Source: Vibrio maerlii
GTDB lineage: Bacteria > Pseudomonadota > Gammaproteobacteria > Enterobacterales > Vibrionaceae
Direction: 5' to 3'
DNA length: 64,000 nucleotides
NCBI RefSeq assembly: GCF_003415655.1
Contig: NZ_QRHC01000006.1
Location: forward strand, 62,001-126,000
Shown: positions 55,896-64,000 of the stretch, in pieces
Layout of the letters: the number at the start of each line of letters is the position of its first letter
Position numbering within the stretch: position 1 is the stretch's first letter
Notes under the pieces: generated by a model
What the model was told of the DNA's origin: nothing
Seen by the model: only the letters and a program-made list of their open reading frames with translations
Database searches by the model: none
Position numbers and translations under genes: made by a program

Positions 55896-56614
55896 TTAAA
55901 CTCTCTTACTACCATGTTGACTTTATCGTAGTCCGTTACCGTAATGGTATTTTCACAGCTTTCACTACCCATACTAACGTCGGTTTGCGAAGCCATAAGG
56001 CTTTGTCGTTGTGTTTTGCCTGATAAATGCAATTCTTGGACCCCGGTTTGAGCAATGAAACGCGCATTTTGGGCATTGACGCCTGCACCGGCCATAATGG
56101 AAATGCGTCCATCAGCTTGAGAGACTAAACGCTCTATCACGGGAATTCCAAGTTCGGCACTCTCATTTAACCCAGATGTGAGAACTCGTTCAACCTGATA
56201 TTCGATAAGTGTTTCTAATGCCAGATTTGACTCTTTAACGAGGTCAAATGCGCGATGAAACGTAACTCCAATTCCATCTGCCGCTTTCGTCCATAAAGAG
56301 AGTGCGTGAGTGTTAATCGTGCCATCCGCATATAATGCACCGACAACAACCCCATCCACCCCCATGGACTTGTAAGTAGTGATTTCGTCCTTCATCATTT
56401 CAACTTCGATGTCATTAAATACGAAATCACCTTCGCGGGGACGGATCATGACATAGACAGGAACGGAGGAACGTTTGACAGCCTCACGGATCAGACCGAG
56501 TGAAGGCGTAAGTCCACCTAAAGCGAGTGCACTGCACAATTCAATGCGTTCCGCTCCTGCTTTGATGGCGGTCTTTAAGGACTCAATATTGTCGATGCAG
56601 ACTTCAATTAACAT
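55892..56614 (-). CDS. cutC: CutC-family TIM-barrel protein
   Basis: A 240-residue protein of the CutC family (IEVCIDNIESLKTAIKAGAE, RIELCSALALGGLTPSLGLI, YVMIRPREGDFVF, VTFHRAFDLV, SGKTQRQS). CutC was first linked to copper homeostasis but that role is disputed, and many members sit with catabolic genes, as here with a glycosylasparaginase and a polar amino-acid transporter. That context points to processing of an amino-sugar or amino-acid conjugate and not copper. It overlaps the LacI gene by 4 bp (ATGA) and follows the binding protein gene by 99 bp. Confidence 0.9.
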   Translation of the reverse strand: MLIEVCIDNIESLKTAIKAGAERIELCSALALGGLTPSLGLIREAVKRSSVPVYVMIRPREGDFVFNDIEVEMMKDEITTYKSMGVDGVVVGALYADGTINTHALSLWTKAADGIGVTFHRAFDLVKESNLALETLIEYQVERVLTSGLNESAELGIPVIERLVSQADGRISIMAGAGVNAQNARFIAQTGVQELHLSGKTQRQSLMASQTDVSMGSESCENTITVTDYDKVNMVVREFK

Positions 56615-56650
56615 AGCGATTTTTTGTCAATGGTGGTTGTAAGTAAGGGG

Positions 56651-56700
56651 AAAGAACGAGCTGTTTATCCTCTAAATTGATTCCAATTCGCTCGTTCTTT
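56651..56700 (-). terminator. Hairpin between binding-protein gene and cutC
   Basis: AAAGAACGAGC and GCTCGTTCTTT form a perfect 11-bp stem enclosing a 28-nt loop that has a small nested stem (AATTG/CAATT). It lies directly after the binding protein gene and probably attenuates transcription into cutC and lacI, or stabilises the binding-protein message. Confidence 0.6.
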
Positions 56701-56713
56701 AGGGGGTAAATGA

Positions 56714-57508
56714 TTACCAAGTACCGGTTAGTTTTGGTGGCTTAGCGTCCGCACCCCACCACTTATGGTACGACTCTTCGTATGCGCCAGAGTTGATGTA
56801 CTCAGAAACAAACATATCCATCCAGCGTAGGTACTCTTCATCACCTTTGCGAACACCAATCGCAATTGGATCATTTGAGTGTAGGCCTTCCATTGTGACC
56901 AGTTTGTCGTTATTGGTCGCAAGGTAATCAATCAAAGAGCTGTCTTCGATACCCGCGTCTACGCGGCCTTGGCGAAGTAGCAATACACCGTCAGGAGCAA
57001 AGTTGTCAGTATATACAAGCTCAGCTTCTGGTACTTCACGCTTCAAGAAGCTTTCGCCTGTTGAACCGCGTCCTACTACAACACGCTTCCCTGCTAGATC
57101 AGCCAGTGAGTCTATATCTTGGTCTTTTTGGTGAACGATACGTAAGCCAGCTCTTGCATAAGGGATGGTAAAGTTTACGGATTTAGCACGCTCTAAGGTT
57201 GCAGACATGTTACCAATTACAGCATCAAGCTGATCTGAATACAACATGGATACCCTTGCATCACCGTGAACATCAGTGAAGCGAGCCTCTACTCCAAGTT
57301 TTTCAGCAAGACGTTTCGCAAGATCAACGTCGTAGCCAGCAGGTTGGTTTTTTTGATCACGAAAGCCAATAGGCTCACCACCAAGTGATACACCTATCTT
57401 GATATAACCTCGCTCGCGGATGTCTTCTAGTTTACCTGCGAAGGCAGAAGTTGAACCGATTGCAAGGGCGCTTGCAATCACGGTGGCAACGAGTGCTTTG
57501 AATTTCAT
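56714..57508 (-). CDS. Polar amino-acid ABC transporter, binding protein
   Basis: A 264-residue periplasmic binding protein (family 3). The signal peptide is MKFKALVATVIASALAIGST to AFA. KLEDIRERGYIKIGVSLGGE, PAGYDVDLAKRLAEKLGVEA and DARVSMLYSDQLDAVIGNMS are typical, with the late DQDIDSLADLAGKRVVVGRG segment. ATG 57508 has GGAG 6 nt upstream; longer frames reach to 57607. It is placed after the hydrolase gene, so the operon imports and then cleaves its ligand. The ligand is probably an asparagine- or aspartate-linked compound. Confidence 0.9.
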   Translation of the reverse strand: MKFKALVATVIASALAIGSTSAFAGKLEDIRERGYIKIGVSLGGEPIGFRDQKNQPAGYDVDLAKRLAEKLGVEARFTDVHGDARVSMLYSDQLDAVIGNMSATLERAKSVNFTIPYARAGLRIVHQKDQDIDSLADLAGKRVVVGRGSTGESFLKREVPEAELVYTDNFAPDGVLLLRQGRVDAGIEDSSLIDYLATNNDKLVTMEGLHSNDPIAIGVRKGDEEYLRWMDMFVSEYINSGAYEESYHKWWGADAKPPKLTGTW

Positions 57509-57521
57509 CTTGTTCTCCATT

Positions 57522-58436
57522 TTATCTTCTTTCAGCAATTTTTTGCTGTGGTTTTTCCATGTCGGTCTTATAGACCCAGTATTTGATGTCTTCATCACAA
57601 CCGACATTGATAACGCGATAGTTATCGTCTTTGTCTATTGCGTGAATAACAACGCCAGCTAAGAACCCAGTTGTTAGGTTATTCAGCTCTTCAATCGCCA
57701 TGTCTATCGCTTGGTCAAGTGAATAACCTAAACGCATTGCCATGACAATTGAGTAAGAGGTATTGGCTCGAATGGTCATTTCACCGGTGTGAGTACACGC
57801 TGCAGCACCGTAACGACTGTCTGCATAGAATCCAGCTCCAGCTATAGGTGAATCGCCTAGACGACCAGGGTATTTCCACGCCCACCCTGATGTGCTGGTG
57901 GCTGCGTAGATACTTTCGTGCTTGTCTTTGGTGAGAAATACTGTGGTATCACGTACTTTTTCAGGATCCGTGATCATCGAGTTCAAACTTGCCAGTGGTC
58001 GCGTTGACATATCAGGATCTGCCTCACCGGTGACCTCTTGCAGTTTTTCGAACCACACTTTCTTCGAGTCTTCTAAAAGTGGGTTAGGACATTCAAATCC
58101 CATTTCATAGGCAAAGCGTGTAGCCCCTTCGCCTGTGAGGATTTCATGGTTGAGCTCTTCCATAACCTTTTTGGCGACTCGAGTGACATGGAAGTGATCT
58201 TTAATAGCGCCCACAGCCCCCGTTCGAAGCGTGTTGCCATCCATAACGGCACCATCAAACTCCATGTCTCCAACCATGTTTGGCCACCCGCCATAACCAA
58301 CGCTACGGATTTTTGGTTCTGCTTCTACTTTCTCAATGCCACAGATAATGGCGTCCAAGCCATTGTCACCGTTATCTAACATAGAGGCCGTATCATCAAT
58401 TCCCGGCCATGCTTCTGAATTCGATAAAACAATCAT
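57522..58436 (-). CDS. Glycosylasparaginase-like N-terminal nucleophile hydrolase
   Basis: A 304-residue member of the asparaginase 2/aspartylglucosaminidase family, made as a precursor that self-cleaves before a catalytic threonine. The nucleophile is probably the first Thr of RDTTVFLTK (family HDT/IGM position). The binding loop STSGWAWKYPGRLGDSPIAG (AATSTSGWAWK...) and GAGFYADSRYGAAACTHTGE are strongly conserved. It starts one base after the ATPase stop. Family members split GlcNAc-asparagine or beta-aspartyl peptides. No signal peptide is present, so it acts on imported substrate. Confidence 0.9.
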   Translation of the reverse strand: MIVLSNSEAWPGIDDTASMLDNGDNGLDAIICGIEKVEAEPKIRSVGYGGWPNMVGDMEFDGAVMDGNTLRTGAVGAIKDHFHVTRVAKKVMEELNHEILTGEGATRFAYEMGFECPNPLLEDSKKVWFEKLQEVTGEADPDMSTRPLASLNSMITDPEKVRDTTVFLTKDKHESIYAATSTSGWAWKYPGRLGDSPIAGAGFYADSRYGAAACTHTGEMTIRANTSYSIVMAMRLGYSLDQAIDMAIEELNNLTTGFLAGVVIHAIDKDDNYRVINVGCDEDIKYWVYKTDMEKPQQKIAERR

Positions 58437-59171
58437 TTATTTACTATCCATCTTTTCTAAAAACCTGCGAATTCGTTCATCTTTTTTGCCACCCTCATTG
58501 GAAAAGAATGTGTCTTTATCCATGTCTGCACGCACAACGCCTTGGTCCAAAAAGACGATGCGATTGGATATCTTTTTAGCAAACGCAATTTCATGGGTGA
58601 CGAAAATTAATGTGGTTCCTGTGCTGGCTAAGTTCGCTAATACATCCAGTACTTCAGAGGTCATTTCAGGATCCAAAGCACTGGTCACCTCATCCAGTAA
58701 CAAACATTCAGGATTCATTGCTAAAGCACGGCAAATACCAATTCGTTGCTTTTGGCCGCCAGATAGTTGAGCTGGGAAACTTTGCTCTTTGTCAGCTAAG
58801 TCAACCAATCGAAGAAGCTCTCTAGCGTGCTCTTGTGCCTGCTCTTTGGTTTGGCCTAACACTTCAATCGGTGCCAATGTGATGTTGTCGAGAATCGTTA
58901 AATGAGGGTAGAGATTAAAATGTTGAAATACCGTTGATACAGACCGTCGGATCTTGCTCAAGTCATTTTTCTCTCGAACCGATAAAGACTTAAATTGAAT
59001 ATCACCGCCATTGAGAGTTTCTAACCCATTGATACAACGCAATAAGGTGGATTTACCTGAACCACTGGCACCAAGAATGGACACCACATCACCTTGGTTG
59101 ATGTCGAGCGATATGCCTTTCAGTATTTGGTCATTTCCGAAGGACTTTTGTACGTCATTTATATAAATCAT
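58437..59171 (-). CDS. Polar amino-acid ABC transporter, ATPase (GlnQ type)
   Basis: A 244-residue ATPase. Walker A is GASGSGKST (about residues 34-42), followed by FQHFNLYPHLTILDN, signature LSGGQKQRIGI, Walker B LLLDEVTSALD (Glu replaced by the usual family 'EVTSALDPEM' form) and the switch histidine FVTHEIAF. It is third in the operon, directly abutting the hydrolase gene. Confidence 0.95.
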   Translation of the reverse strand: MIYINDVQKSFGNDQILKGISLDINQGDVVSILGASGSGKSTLLRCINGLETLNGGDIQFKSLSVREKNDLSKIRRSVSTVFQHFNLYPHLTILDNITLAPIEVLGQTKEQAQEHARELLRLVDLADKEQSFPAQLSGGQKQRIGICRALAMNPECLLLDEVTSALDPEMTSEVLDVLANLASTGTTLIFVTHEIAFAKKISNRIVFLDQGVVRADMDKDTFFSNEGGKKDERIRRFLEKMDSK

Positions 59172-59181
59172 TGTTGAATCC

Positions 59182-59853
59182 TTATGCTAACGACCAGGTT
59201 TGATGTTTTTTAAGGTGTAGTTCTAGTTTGCTTCCCAGTTTTGAAATCGCCATAGAGAGGACAAAGTACGTACAGCCAATCACGGGCCATACAATGAATG
59301 GTTGCCAAGTGCGTTGATTCAAAATTGCACCAACTTTGGTGATATCCATGACACCAATCACTGAAACCAACGAGGTGACTTGTAACTGATTCACGGCTAA
59401 ACCAACGAGTGGGGCAATCGCTACTAGTAGTGCTTGAGGTGTGATGATTTTCTTTAAAATGGTCTGCTCAGAAATACCAAACGAGCGAGCCGCATCAATC
59501 TGGCCTTTATCAATGGCCGCCATCGCTGTCACGATGATGACGGATACAAAAGCCGCAGTGTTACCTGTTAGCGTAATGGTGGCGGCAAGCTCAGCCGACA
59601 TATCCATCGAAAGAAAAATCGGTAGGCCAAAATAAATAAGAAACAGTTGGACCAATACTGGAGAGTTTTTTAAAAACTCGCTGATGAAGATTGAAAGTTG
59701 CTTAAGAAAAGGAAATTGATAGTGGCGACAAAGCGCTAGACCAATACCTACCAAGCCGCCAAATAGGCTCGATATCAAAAACACTTTGAGTGAGACACCA
59801 ATACCGCTAAGCAAAACGATGATGTCATAGGGTACAAACTCGTTACTGGACAT
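59182..59853 (-). CDS. Polar amino-acid ABC transporter permease
   Basis: A 223-residue HisM/GlnP-type permease with about five predicted membrane segments. FLKNSPVLVQLFLIYFGLPI and the EAA-like loop GQIDAARSFGISEQTILKKI (about residues 128-147) identify the class. It begins two bases after the first permease and pairs with it. Confidence 0.94.
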   Translation of the reverse strand: MSSNEFVPYDIIVLLSGIGVSLKVFLISSLFGGLVGIGLALCRHYQFPFLKQLSIFISEFLKNSPVLVQLFLIYFGLPIFLSMDMSAELAATITLTGNTAAFVSVIIVTAMAAIDKGQIDAARSFGISEQTILKKIITPQALLVAIAPLVGLAVNQLQVTSLVSVIGVMDITKVGAILNQRTWQPFIVWPVIGCTYFVLSMAISKLGSKLELHLKKHQTWSLA

Positions 59854-59855
59854 TG

Positions 59856-60527
59856 TTATGCTCCTGCCTCAGAGAAACGATTTAATCGTTTGTGAATAAG
59901 CGTAATCAGAACAGATAAAATGTAGGTCAACACGCAGTAGAACAGCAGTAAGAAGAAATACACTTCAAAAGGTCTAAATGTCTCTGCTGCAATGATTTTT
60001 GCAGCGCCGGTGAGCTCGTTGAGTGTTACCGTCGAGAGAATAGATGTGGTCAGAATTAAGTTAACGAAGATGGAACCAAGTGGCTTGATTGAGTTTCGTA
60101 GCGCGATTGGTAACACAATCTTGCGATAAATGGTGGAGCGACTTAAACCGAACGATTGCGCGGCCTCGATAACATCCTTATCGACTTGCTGAACACTTGC
60201 GCGAAGCACATCTGCGCAATACGCGCCAACTGCGATAGATAAAGCAACTACGCCTGTAGTGTAAGGATCGATAAAAATCTTAAGTTCTGGCAACCCATAA
60301 AAGATGAAAAAGACTTGGACTATAAAAGGGATGTTTCGAAACGTATTTATGTAGGTATATCCTATTCTCGAAAGTGCCTTGGAATGGCTAATACACGCGA
60401 ACATGATGAGCAGGCCAACACAAAAACTTCCTAAAATAGACGCGATGCTGATGCTTGCTGTAATTGCAAAACCATCAACAAAGGAGTCTATGTAGCGATA
60501 CATTATCGATATATCAAACACGACCAT
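59856..60527 (-). CDS. Polar amino-acid ABC transporter permease
   Basis: A 223-residue HisM/GlnP-type permease. INTFRNIPFIVQVFFIFYGL and the loop DVIEAAQSFGLSRSTIYRKI mark the class. It is the promoter-proximal gene of the seven-gene operon. AGGAG directly abuts the ATG at 60527 (zero spacing), so the true start may be GTG at 60521, six bases after AGGAG. LacI-type operators lie just upstream. Confidence 0.92.
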   Translation of the reverse strand: MVVFDISIMYRYIDSFVDGFAITASISIASILGSFCVGLLIMFACISHSKALSRIGYTYINTFRNIPFIVQVFFIFYGLPELKIFIDPYTTGVVALSIAVGAYCADVLRASVQQVDKDVIEAAQSFGLSRSTIYRKIVLPIALRNSIKPLGSIFVNLILTTSILSTVTLNELTGAAKIIAAETFRPFEVYFFLLLFYCVLTYILSVLITLIHKRLNRFSEAGA

Positions 60528-60537
60528 CTCCTAAAAT

Positions 60538-60654
60538 TGAAACTAGTTTCACTCTAGCTTTGCAAGCTTACATCGCAATAAGGCCTTACCAATTTTGATA
60601 CCTAAATCAACAAAATGAATGAAAAATGTACAAAAAAAGTGAAACCGGTATCAC
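60538..60654. promoter_or_regulatory. Two LacI-type operators upstream of the asparaginase operon
   Basis: TGAAACTAGTTTCA at 60538-60551 is a perfect 14-bp palindrome, 11 bp before the first permease start. GTGAAACCGGTATCAC at 60639-60654 is a near-palindrome with the same TGAAAC half-site. The pair suits binding by the LacI protein encoded at the operon's end. The remaining spacer to 60984 shows no gene and no further convincing site. Confidence 0.8.
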
Positions 60655-60984
60655 TAAATTTGGTTATACATAAACTGCTGTTTCTAGAACTTATTTATAA
60701 AAGTGTGTTTGAAGAAAGGAGCTGACGAATAGGACTCATAGAGTCAACAAACGTAGCGAATAGAAACATGGGTAAGCAATCCCCATGGTTTGTTAGCGTT
60801 CAGCATTTGACTTGTTAGAGTCGATGAGTCACCCAGCTTTGGTAGGGAGCCGGAAGAAATATGAAAAGTAGAAACGTATCTGTAACTGATTATGTTGCTT
60901 AACTTAAAAGGGGTTTTTTGTTCATCATCGGTTAATCTTGTAACCTAGATAATAGTGATGCATTTGGTATCAATAAGGTGATAA

Positions 60985-62376
60985 ATGAAAAAGTTGAATC
61001 AAGAAATGAATGATCTCTTCCATCGTTCGATGGACTCGCATCTGCGTTTGGCAGTGACGGGTTTATCTCGCGCGGGTAAGACGGCGTTCATCACGTCTTT
61101 GGTGAATCAACTGCTACACACCTCAACTCACGATAACCTGCCATTGTTTGCAGCCGCGAGAGACAAAAGAATTATAGGAGCACGTCGAGTTCCACAAGAT
61201 AACCTTATGGTTCCGCGATTTGCTTATGATGAAGCGATGGATAGCTTGAATGGTTCTCCAACCGCATGGCCGGAACCCACACGAGATGTGTCAGAGATCC
61301 GCTTAGCGATTAAATTTAAGCGCACTAAAGGTGCGCGCCGATTAATTAGTAAGGAATCGACGCTTTATTTAGATATTGTCGATTACCCTGGTGAGTGGTT
61401 ATTGGATCTGCCATTACTTTCATTGAGCTTTGAAGAGTGGAGTGCCAAACAGATAGAACTGCTAAAAGGAGACCGCAAGCAGTATGCTCAAGATTGGCTT
61501 CAAGAAAACGAATCGGTGGATCTAATGGTGGAAGGTAACGAGAAGCTGTTGGCGAACGTATCAGCTCGTTTTACTGACTATCTACATCGCTGTAAAGAGG
61601 CTGGGCTACATTGGGTTCAGCCTGGACGGTTTGTTCTTCCTGGTGAGCTTGAAGGTGCGCCTGTATTACAGTTCTATCCTGTTGACCATAGTAAGCAAAC
61701 CTATGAAAACGCTGATAAGCATAGCGGTTATTCATTGTTGAAGCAGCGCTATGAAGAGTATAAAAAGAACGTTGTGAAAGCCTTTTATAAGCAGCATTTC
61801 TCGACCTTTGATCGTCAGATTATTTTAGTGGATTGCCTACAACCACTGAATGTCGGCCCTGAAGCATTTAATGATATGAAGATGGCTATCGACCAGCTGA
61901 TGGACAGCTTTAAATATGGCAAGAGTAATTTCTTACGTCGTTTGTTTTCACCGAAGATCGATCGGTTATTGTTCGCTGCTACCAAAGTTGATCACGTGAC
62001 GCCGGAGCAACACACTAACTTGCTCTCTTTGCTTCAACAGATGGTCCATCCTGCATGGCAGCATACCTCATTCGAAGGAATTGAAATGCAATGTATGGGT
62101 ATCGCCTCTATCAAAGCGACTGATGCCGGGTTTGTTAATAGCCAGGATAAAAGTATTCCAGCGATTCAGGGCATCAAACTTGATGGTAATGAGTTGACGA
62201 TCTACCCAGGAGAGGTACCGAGGAAGCTGCCACAAAGAGAGTTCTGGGAAGCTTTTGATGGCAAGCCAGCTTTTGAATTTCATAGCTTTCTGCCGAAGCC
62301 AAACCCAAGTGATGAGCCGTGTGCCCATATTCGCTTAGATAAAGCGTTAGAGTTTTTGATTGGAGATAAAGTGTAA
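60985..62376 (+). CDS. ycjX: YcjX-family stress P-loop NTPase
   Basis: A 463-residue predicted GTPase of the DUF463 family. The P-loop is GLSRAGKTAF (residues 26-35), with LDIVDYPGEWLLDLPLL as the switch/Walker B region and LLFAATKVDHV as a TKxD-like base-specificity motif. In enterobacteria ycjX is cotranscribed with ycjF, often with psp genes, under membrane stress; no psp gene is in this window. It overlaps ycjF by one base (TAATG). Confidence 0.93.
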   Translation: MKKLNQEMNDLFHRSMDSHLRLAVTGLSRAGKTAFITSLVNQLLHTSTHDNLPLFAAARDKRIIGARRVPQDNLMVPRFAYDEAMDSLNGSPTAWPEPTRDVSEIRLAIKFKRTKGARRLISKESTLYLDIVDYPGEWLLDLPLLSLSFEEWSAKQIELLKGDRKQYAQDWLQENESVDLMVEGNEKLLANVSARFTDYLHRCKEAGLHWVQPGRFVLPGELEGAPVLQFYPVDHSKQTYENADKHSGYSLLKQRYEEYKKNVVKAFYKQHFSTFDRQIILVDCLQPLNVGPEAFNDMKMAIDQLMDSFKYGKSNFLRRLFSPKIDRLLFAATKVDHVTPEQHTNLLSLLQQMVHPAWQHTSFEGIEMQCMGIASIKATDAGFVNSQDKSIPAIQGIKLDGNELTIYPGEVPRKLPQREFWEAFDGKPAFEFHSFLPKPNPSDEPCAHIRLDKALEFLIGDKV

Positions 62377-63470
62377 TGTCCCCAGAAAAGTTTGATCATC
62401 AGCAAGCCTTTAAGAAGCAGCAGGTCTTTTCTCAACAAGCGCCTGCTTCAGAGTCAGCCGATTCGGATGAAAAGCTGAAAGTAGAGGTTGAGCAAAGTGT
62501 TCTCAGTCAATCGAATGAACGTCTATTCGAATCACAACAAACTTTTGCACCAACGGTGTTTGAAAAAAATGAAGAAGAGGTTGTGAACGAAGTTGAAGAA
62601 AATTTAGAGAAGGTCATTCGTCCAAGTTATAAGAGTAAAGGCTTGATGGCTATGCTGACCGTATTTGTTGGCTTAGTCGGTTGGCAAGCCATTGATTCGG
62701 TGATTACCGCGATTCAGGCTGCGGACTGGTTATCGCTAAGCTGGGCCGGTTTCTTTGCTGCATTGGCGTCGTTTGGCCTCAGTGGTTTGATCAAAGAACT
62801 ATGGCAATTACGCCACTTGAGAAATCACTTTGATGTACAAAAACAAGGGGAAGAGCTTCTCGCCTTGGACTCTTTTGGCAAAGCTAAGCCATTCTGCGAA
62901 GCACTGGCACAGCAAAGTGCGATTGCGGGCAAAAGTCCGAGTTACGATCGCTGGTCGAACAGTGTGGTATCAACTCATACTGATGCCGAAGTCATGGATT
63001 TATATGATGCACTGGTTGTCACTGAGTTGGATAAGAAGGCACAGAAAATCGTAACCAAGATGAGTGGTGAGTCGGCACTGCTTGTCGCTGCGAGCCCATT
63101 GGCGATAGCTGACATGCTACTCGTTGCTTGGCGCAGCTTTAAAATGCTCGACGAGCTGGCTAAAGTCTATGGTGTGCAACTTGGTTATTGGTCTCGATTA
63201 AAGCTATTCAAGTTTACCCTCATCAATATGGCGTTGGCGGGTGCAAGTGAGATCATTGCAGACGCGAGTATTGAACTCTTGTCTATGGACATGGCAGGTA
63301 AAGTATCAACACGAGCTGCGCAAGGTATTGGTGTGGGTATTCTTACTGCTCGCTTAGGTATTAAGGCGATGTCGCTATTGCGGCCGACTCCGTGGAACAA
63401 AGAGCGTAAGGTTAAGCTGTCAGATTTGCGTAAAGGTATCATTACTCAAGTTAAACGCCTCGCTCCGTAG
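62376..63470 (+). CDS. ycjF: YcjF-family inner membrane protein
   Basis: A 364-residue protein with a charged, disordered N-terminal 90 residues, two predicted membrane helices (AMLTVFVGLVGWQAIDSVIT and LSWAGFFAALASFGLSGLIK) and a DUF697 domain (ALLVAASPLAIADMLLVAWR; LYGVQLGYWSRLKLF-type VYGVQLGYWSRLKLF). Translationally coupled to ycjX, it is the likely membrane partner of that NTPase. Precise function is unknown. Confidence 0.93.
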   Translation: MSPEKFDHQQAFKKQQVFSQQAPASESADSDEKLKVEVEQSVLSQSNERLFESQQTFAPTVFEKNEEEVVNEVEENLEKVIRPSYKSKGLMAMLTVFVGLVGWQAIDSVITAIQAADWLSLSWAGFFAALASFGLSGLIKELWQLRHLRNHFDVQKQGEELLALDSFGKAKPFCEALAQQSAIAGKSPSYDRWSNSVVSTHTDAEVMDLYDALVVTELDKKAQKIVTKMSGESALLVAASPLAIADMLLVAWRSFKMLDELAKVYGVQLGYWSRLKLFKFTLINMALAGASEIIADASIELLSMDMAGKVSTRAAQGIGVGILTARLGIKAMSLLRPTPWNKERKVKLSDLRKGIITQVKRLAP

Positions 63471-63478
63471 TTCACTAG

Positions 63479-63509
63479 AAACCGCATAAAACAAGCTTTT
63501 ATGCGGTTT
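63479..63509. terminator. Terminator of ycjXF
   Basis: AAACCGCATAAAA and TTTTATGCGGTTT form a perfect 13-bp stem with a 5-nt loop, followed by TATTG, 8 bp after the ycjF stop. Confidence 0.9.
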
Positions 63510-63601
63510 TATTGTATTTCCTAGAAAGCACTCACTTGACGGCAACACAGGCATAATTCACACTACTGTCAATATTTCGTGACACTAAACAGGAAACCTG
63601 A

Positions 63602-64000
63602 GTGCGCCTAGAAGTTTTATGTGAAGACCGTCTTGGTCTGACTCGAGAGTTACTCGATATCTTAGCTTCAAATAACCTAGATCTCCGCGGTATTGAAATC
63701 GATGTTAGCGGTAAGATCTATCTCAACAGCCTTGAGATGGATTTCGACGCATTTAGTGCGCTGATGCAGCAAATTCGCCGTATTGATGGTGTGAGCGATG
63801 TACGTAAGATTCACTTCATGCCAAGTGAACGCAAGAATACTGAGCTCAAAGCTTTGGTTGCTAACCTTCCTGATCCTGTTTTATCAATCAGTCTTAAAGG
63901 CTCGATTGATATGGCGAACCATGCGGCTCAAACGCTCTTCCATCGCGAAGAGAACGAGCTCCTTGGTGAGCAAATTACCCAATTAATACCTAGTTTTCAG
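63602..64000 (+). CDS. tyrR: Aromatic amino-acid transcriptional regulator TyrR (partial, 5' end)
   Basis: The first 133 codons lie in the window and run off the right edge. The start is GTG at 63602 with AGGA 7 nt upstream. MRLEVLCEDRLGLTRELLDI is the N-terminal ACT domain, nearly identical to E. coli TyrR, followed by LRGIEIDVSGKIYLNSLEMD and IRRIDGVSDVRKIHFMPSER, then the start of a PAS domain (VLSISLKGSIDMANHAAQTL). The sigma-54-type ATPase-like core and helix-turn-helix must lie outside. Confidence 0.96.
   Translation, partial: MRLEVLCEDRLGLTRELLDILASNNLDLRGIEIDVSGKIYLNSLEMDFDAFSALMQQIRRIDGVSDVRKIHFMPSERKNTELKALVANLPDPVLSISLKGSIDMANHAAQTLFHREENELLGEQITQLIPSFQ

Overview
The window is chromosomal DNA of a gammaproteobacterium, almost certainly a Vibrio. 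gyrA, nrdAB with a yfaE-type ferredoxin, ubiG, aspC, asnS, sdaC-sdaA, a single-chain class I fumarase, ycjXF and tyrR are all close to enterobacterial and vibrio proteins in length and motifs. Two interspersed elements of a kind I associate with vibrios are also present. No tRNA, rRNA, CRISPR array, integrase, transposase or replication origin was seen.

Layout. 1-6564 (+) is a type I secretion locus: the C-terminal end of a large secreted adhesin, a LapB-type ABC exporter, an HlyD adaptor, a TolC-type outer membrane protein, an OmpA-like lipoprotein and a PstS-like periplasmic protein. 6570-6857 holds CTAG-rich repeats, including 20 perfect copies of an 8-mer that run into the 3' end of an ACT-domain gene. 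7462-18045 is conserved core: a DUF3943 protein, a CinA-like protein, the nrdA-nrdB-yfaE operon with DnaA and NrdR sites, ubiG and gyrA. 18209-24779 is a carbohydrate module: a LacI regulator, a divergent CUT1 ABC transporter, an enolase-superfamily acid-sugar dehydratase and near-perfect operators. 25118-26470 is a solitary HNH-EEP fusion nuclease. 26866-32014 is a TRAP transporter (dctPQM type) followed by a histidine kinase and a LuxR-type response regulator that probably control it.

32015-36774 is an accessory insertion bounded by two 109-bp direct copies (about 90% identical) of the 3' end of the response regulator gene. It carries a cPLA2/patatin-like phospholipase, a lipoprotein gene with an in-frame stop, a small frameshifted gene and a second lipoprotein. 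37091-54577 returns to core genes: a BCCT transporter, a DnaQ-like exonuclease with a DUF294 signalling protein, aspC, two pilin-like genes, asnS, queD, a GNAT enzyme, sdaC-sdaA, a Nudix hydrolase, pabB with a second copy of the 8-mer array at its 3' end, a fumarase and a small membrane protein. 54903-60527 (-) is an operon for uptake and hydrolysis of an amino-acid conjugate: two permeases, ATPase, glycosylasparaginase-like hydrolase, binding protein, CutC and a LacI regulator, with two LacI-type operators upstream. ycjX-ycjF and the start of tyrR close the window.

The items most worth following are the flanked phospholipase/lipoprotein island, the 8-mer arrays that place TAG in all six frames and end two genes, and the HNH-EEP fusion nuclease. 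Functions are inferred from motifs and context only; no database search was run.
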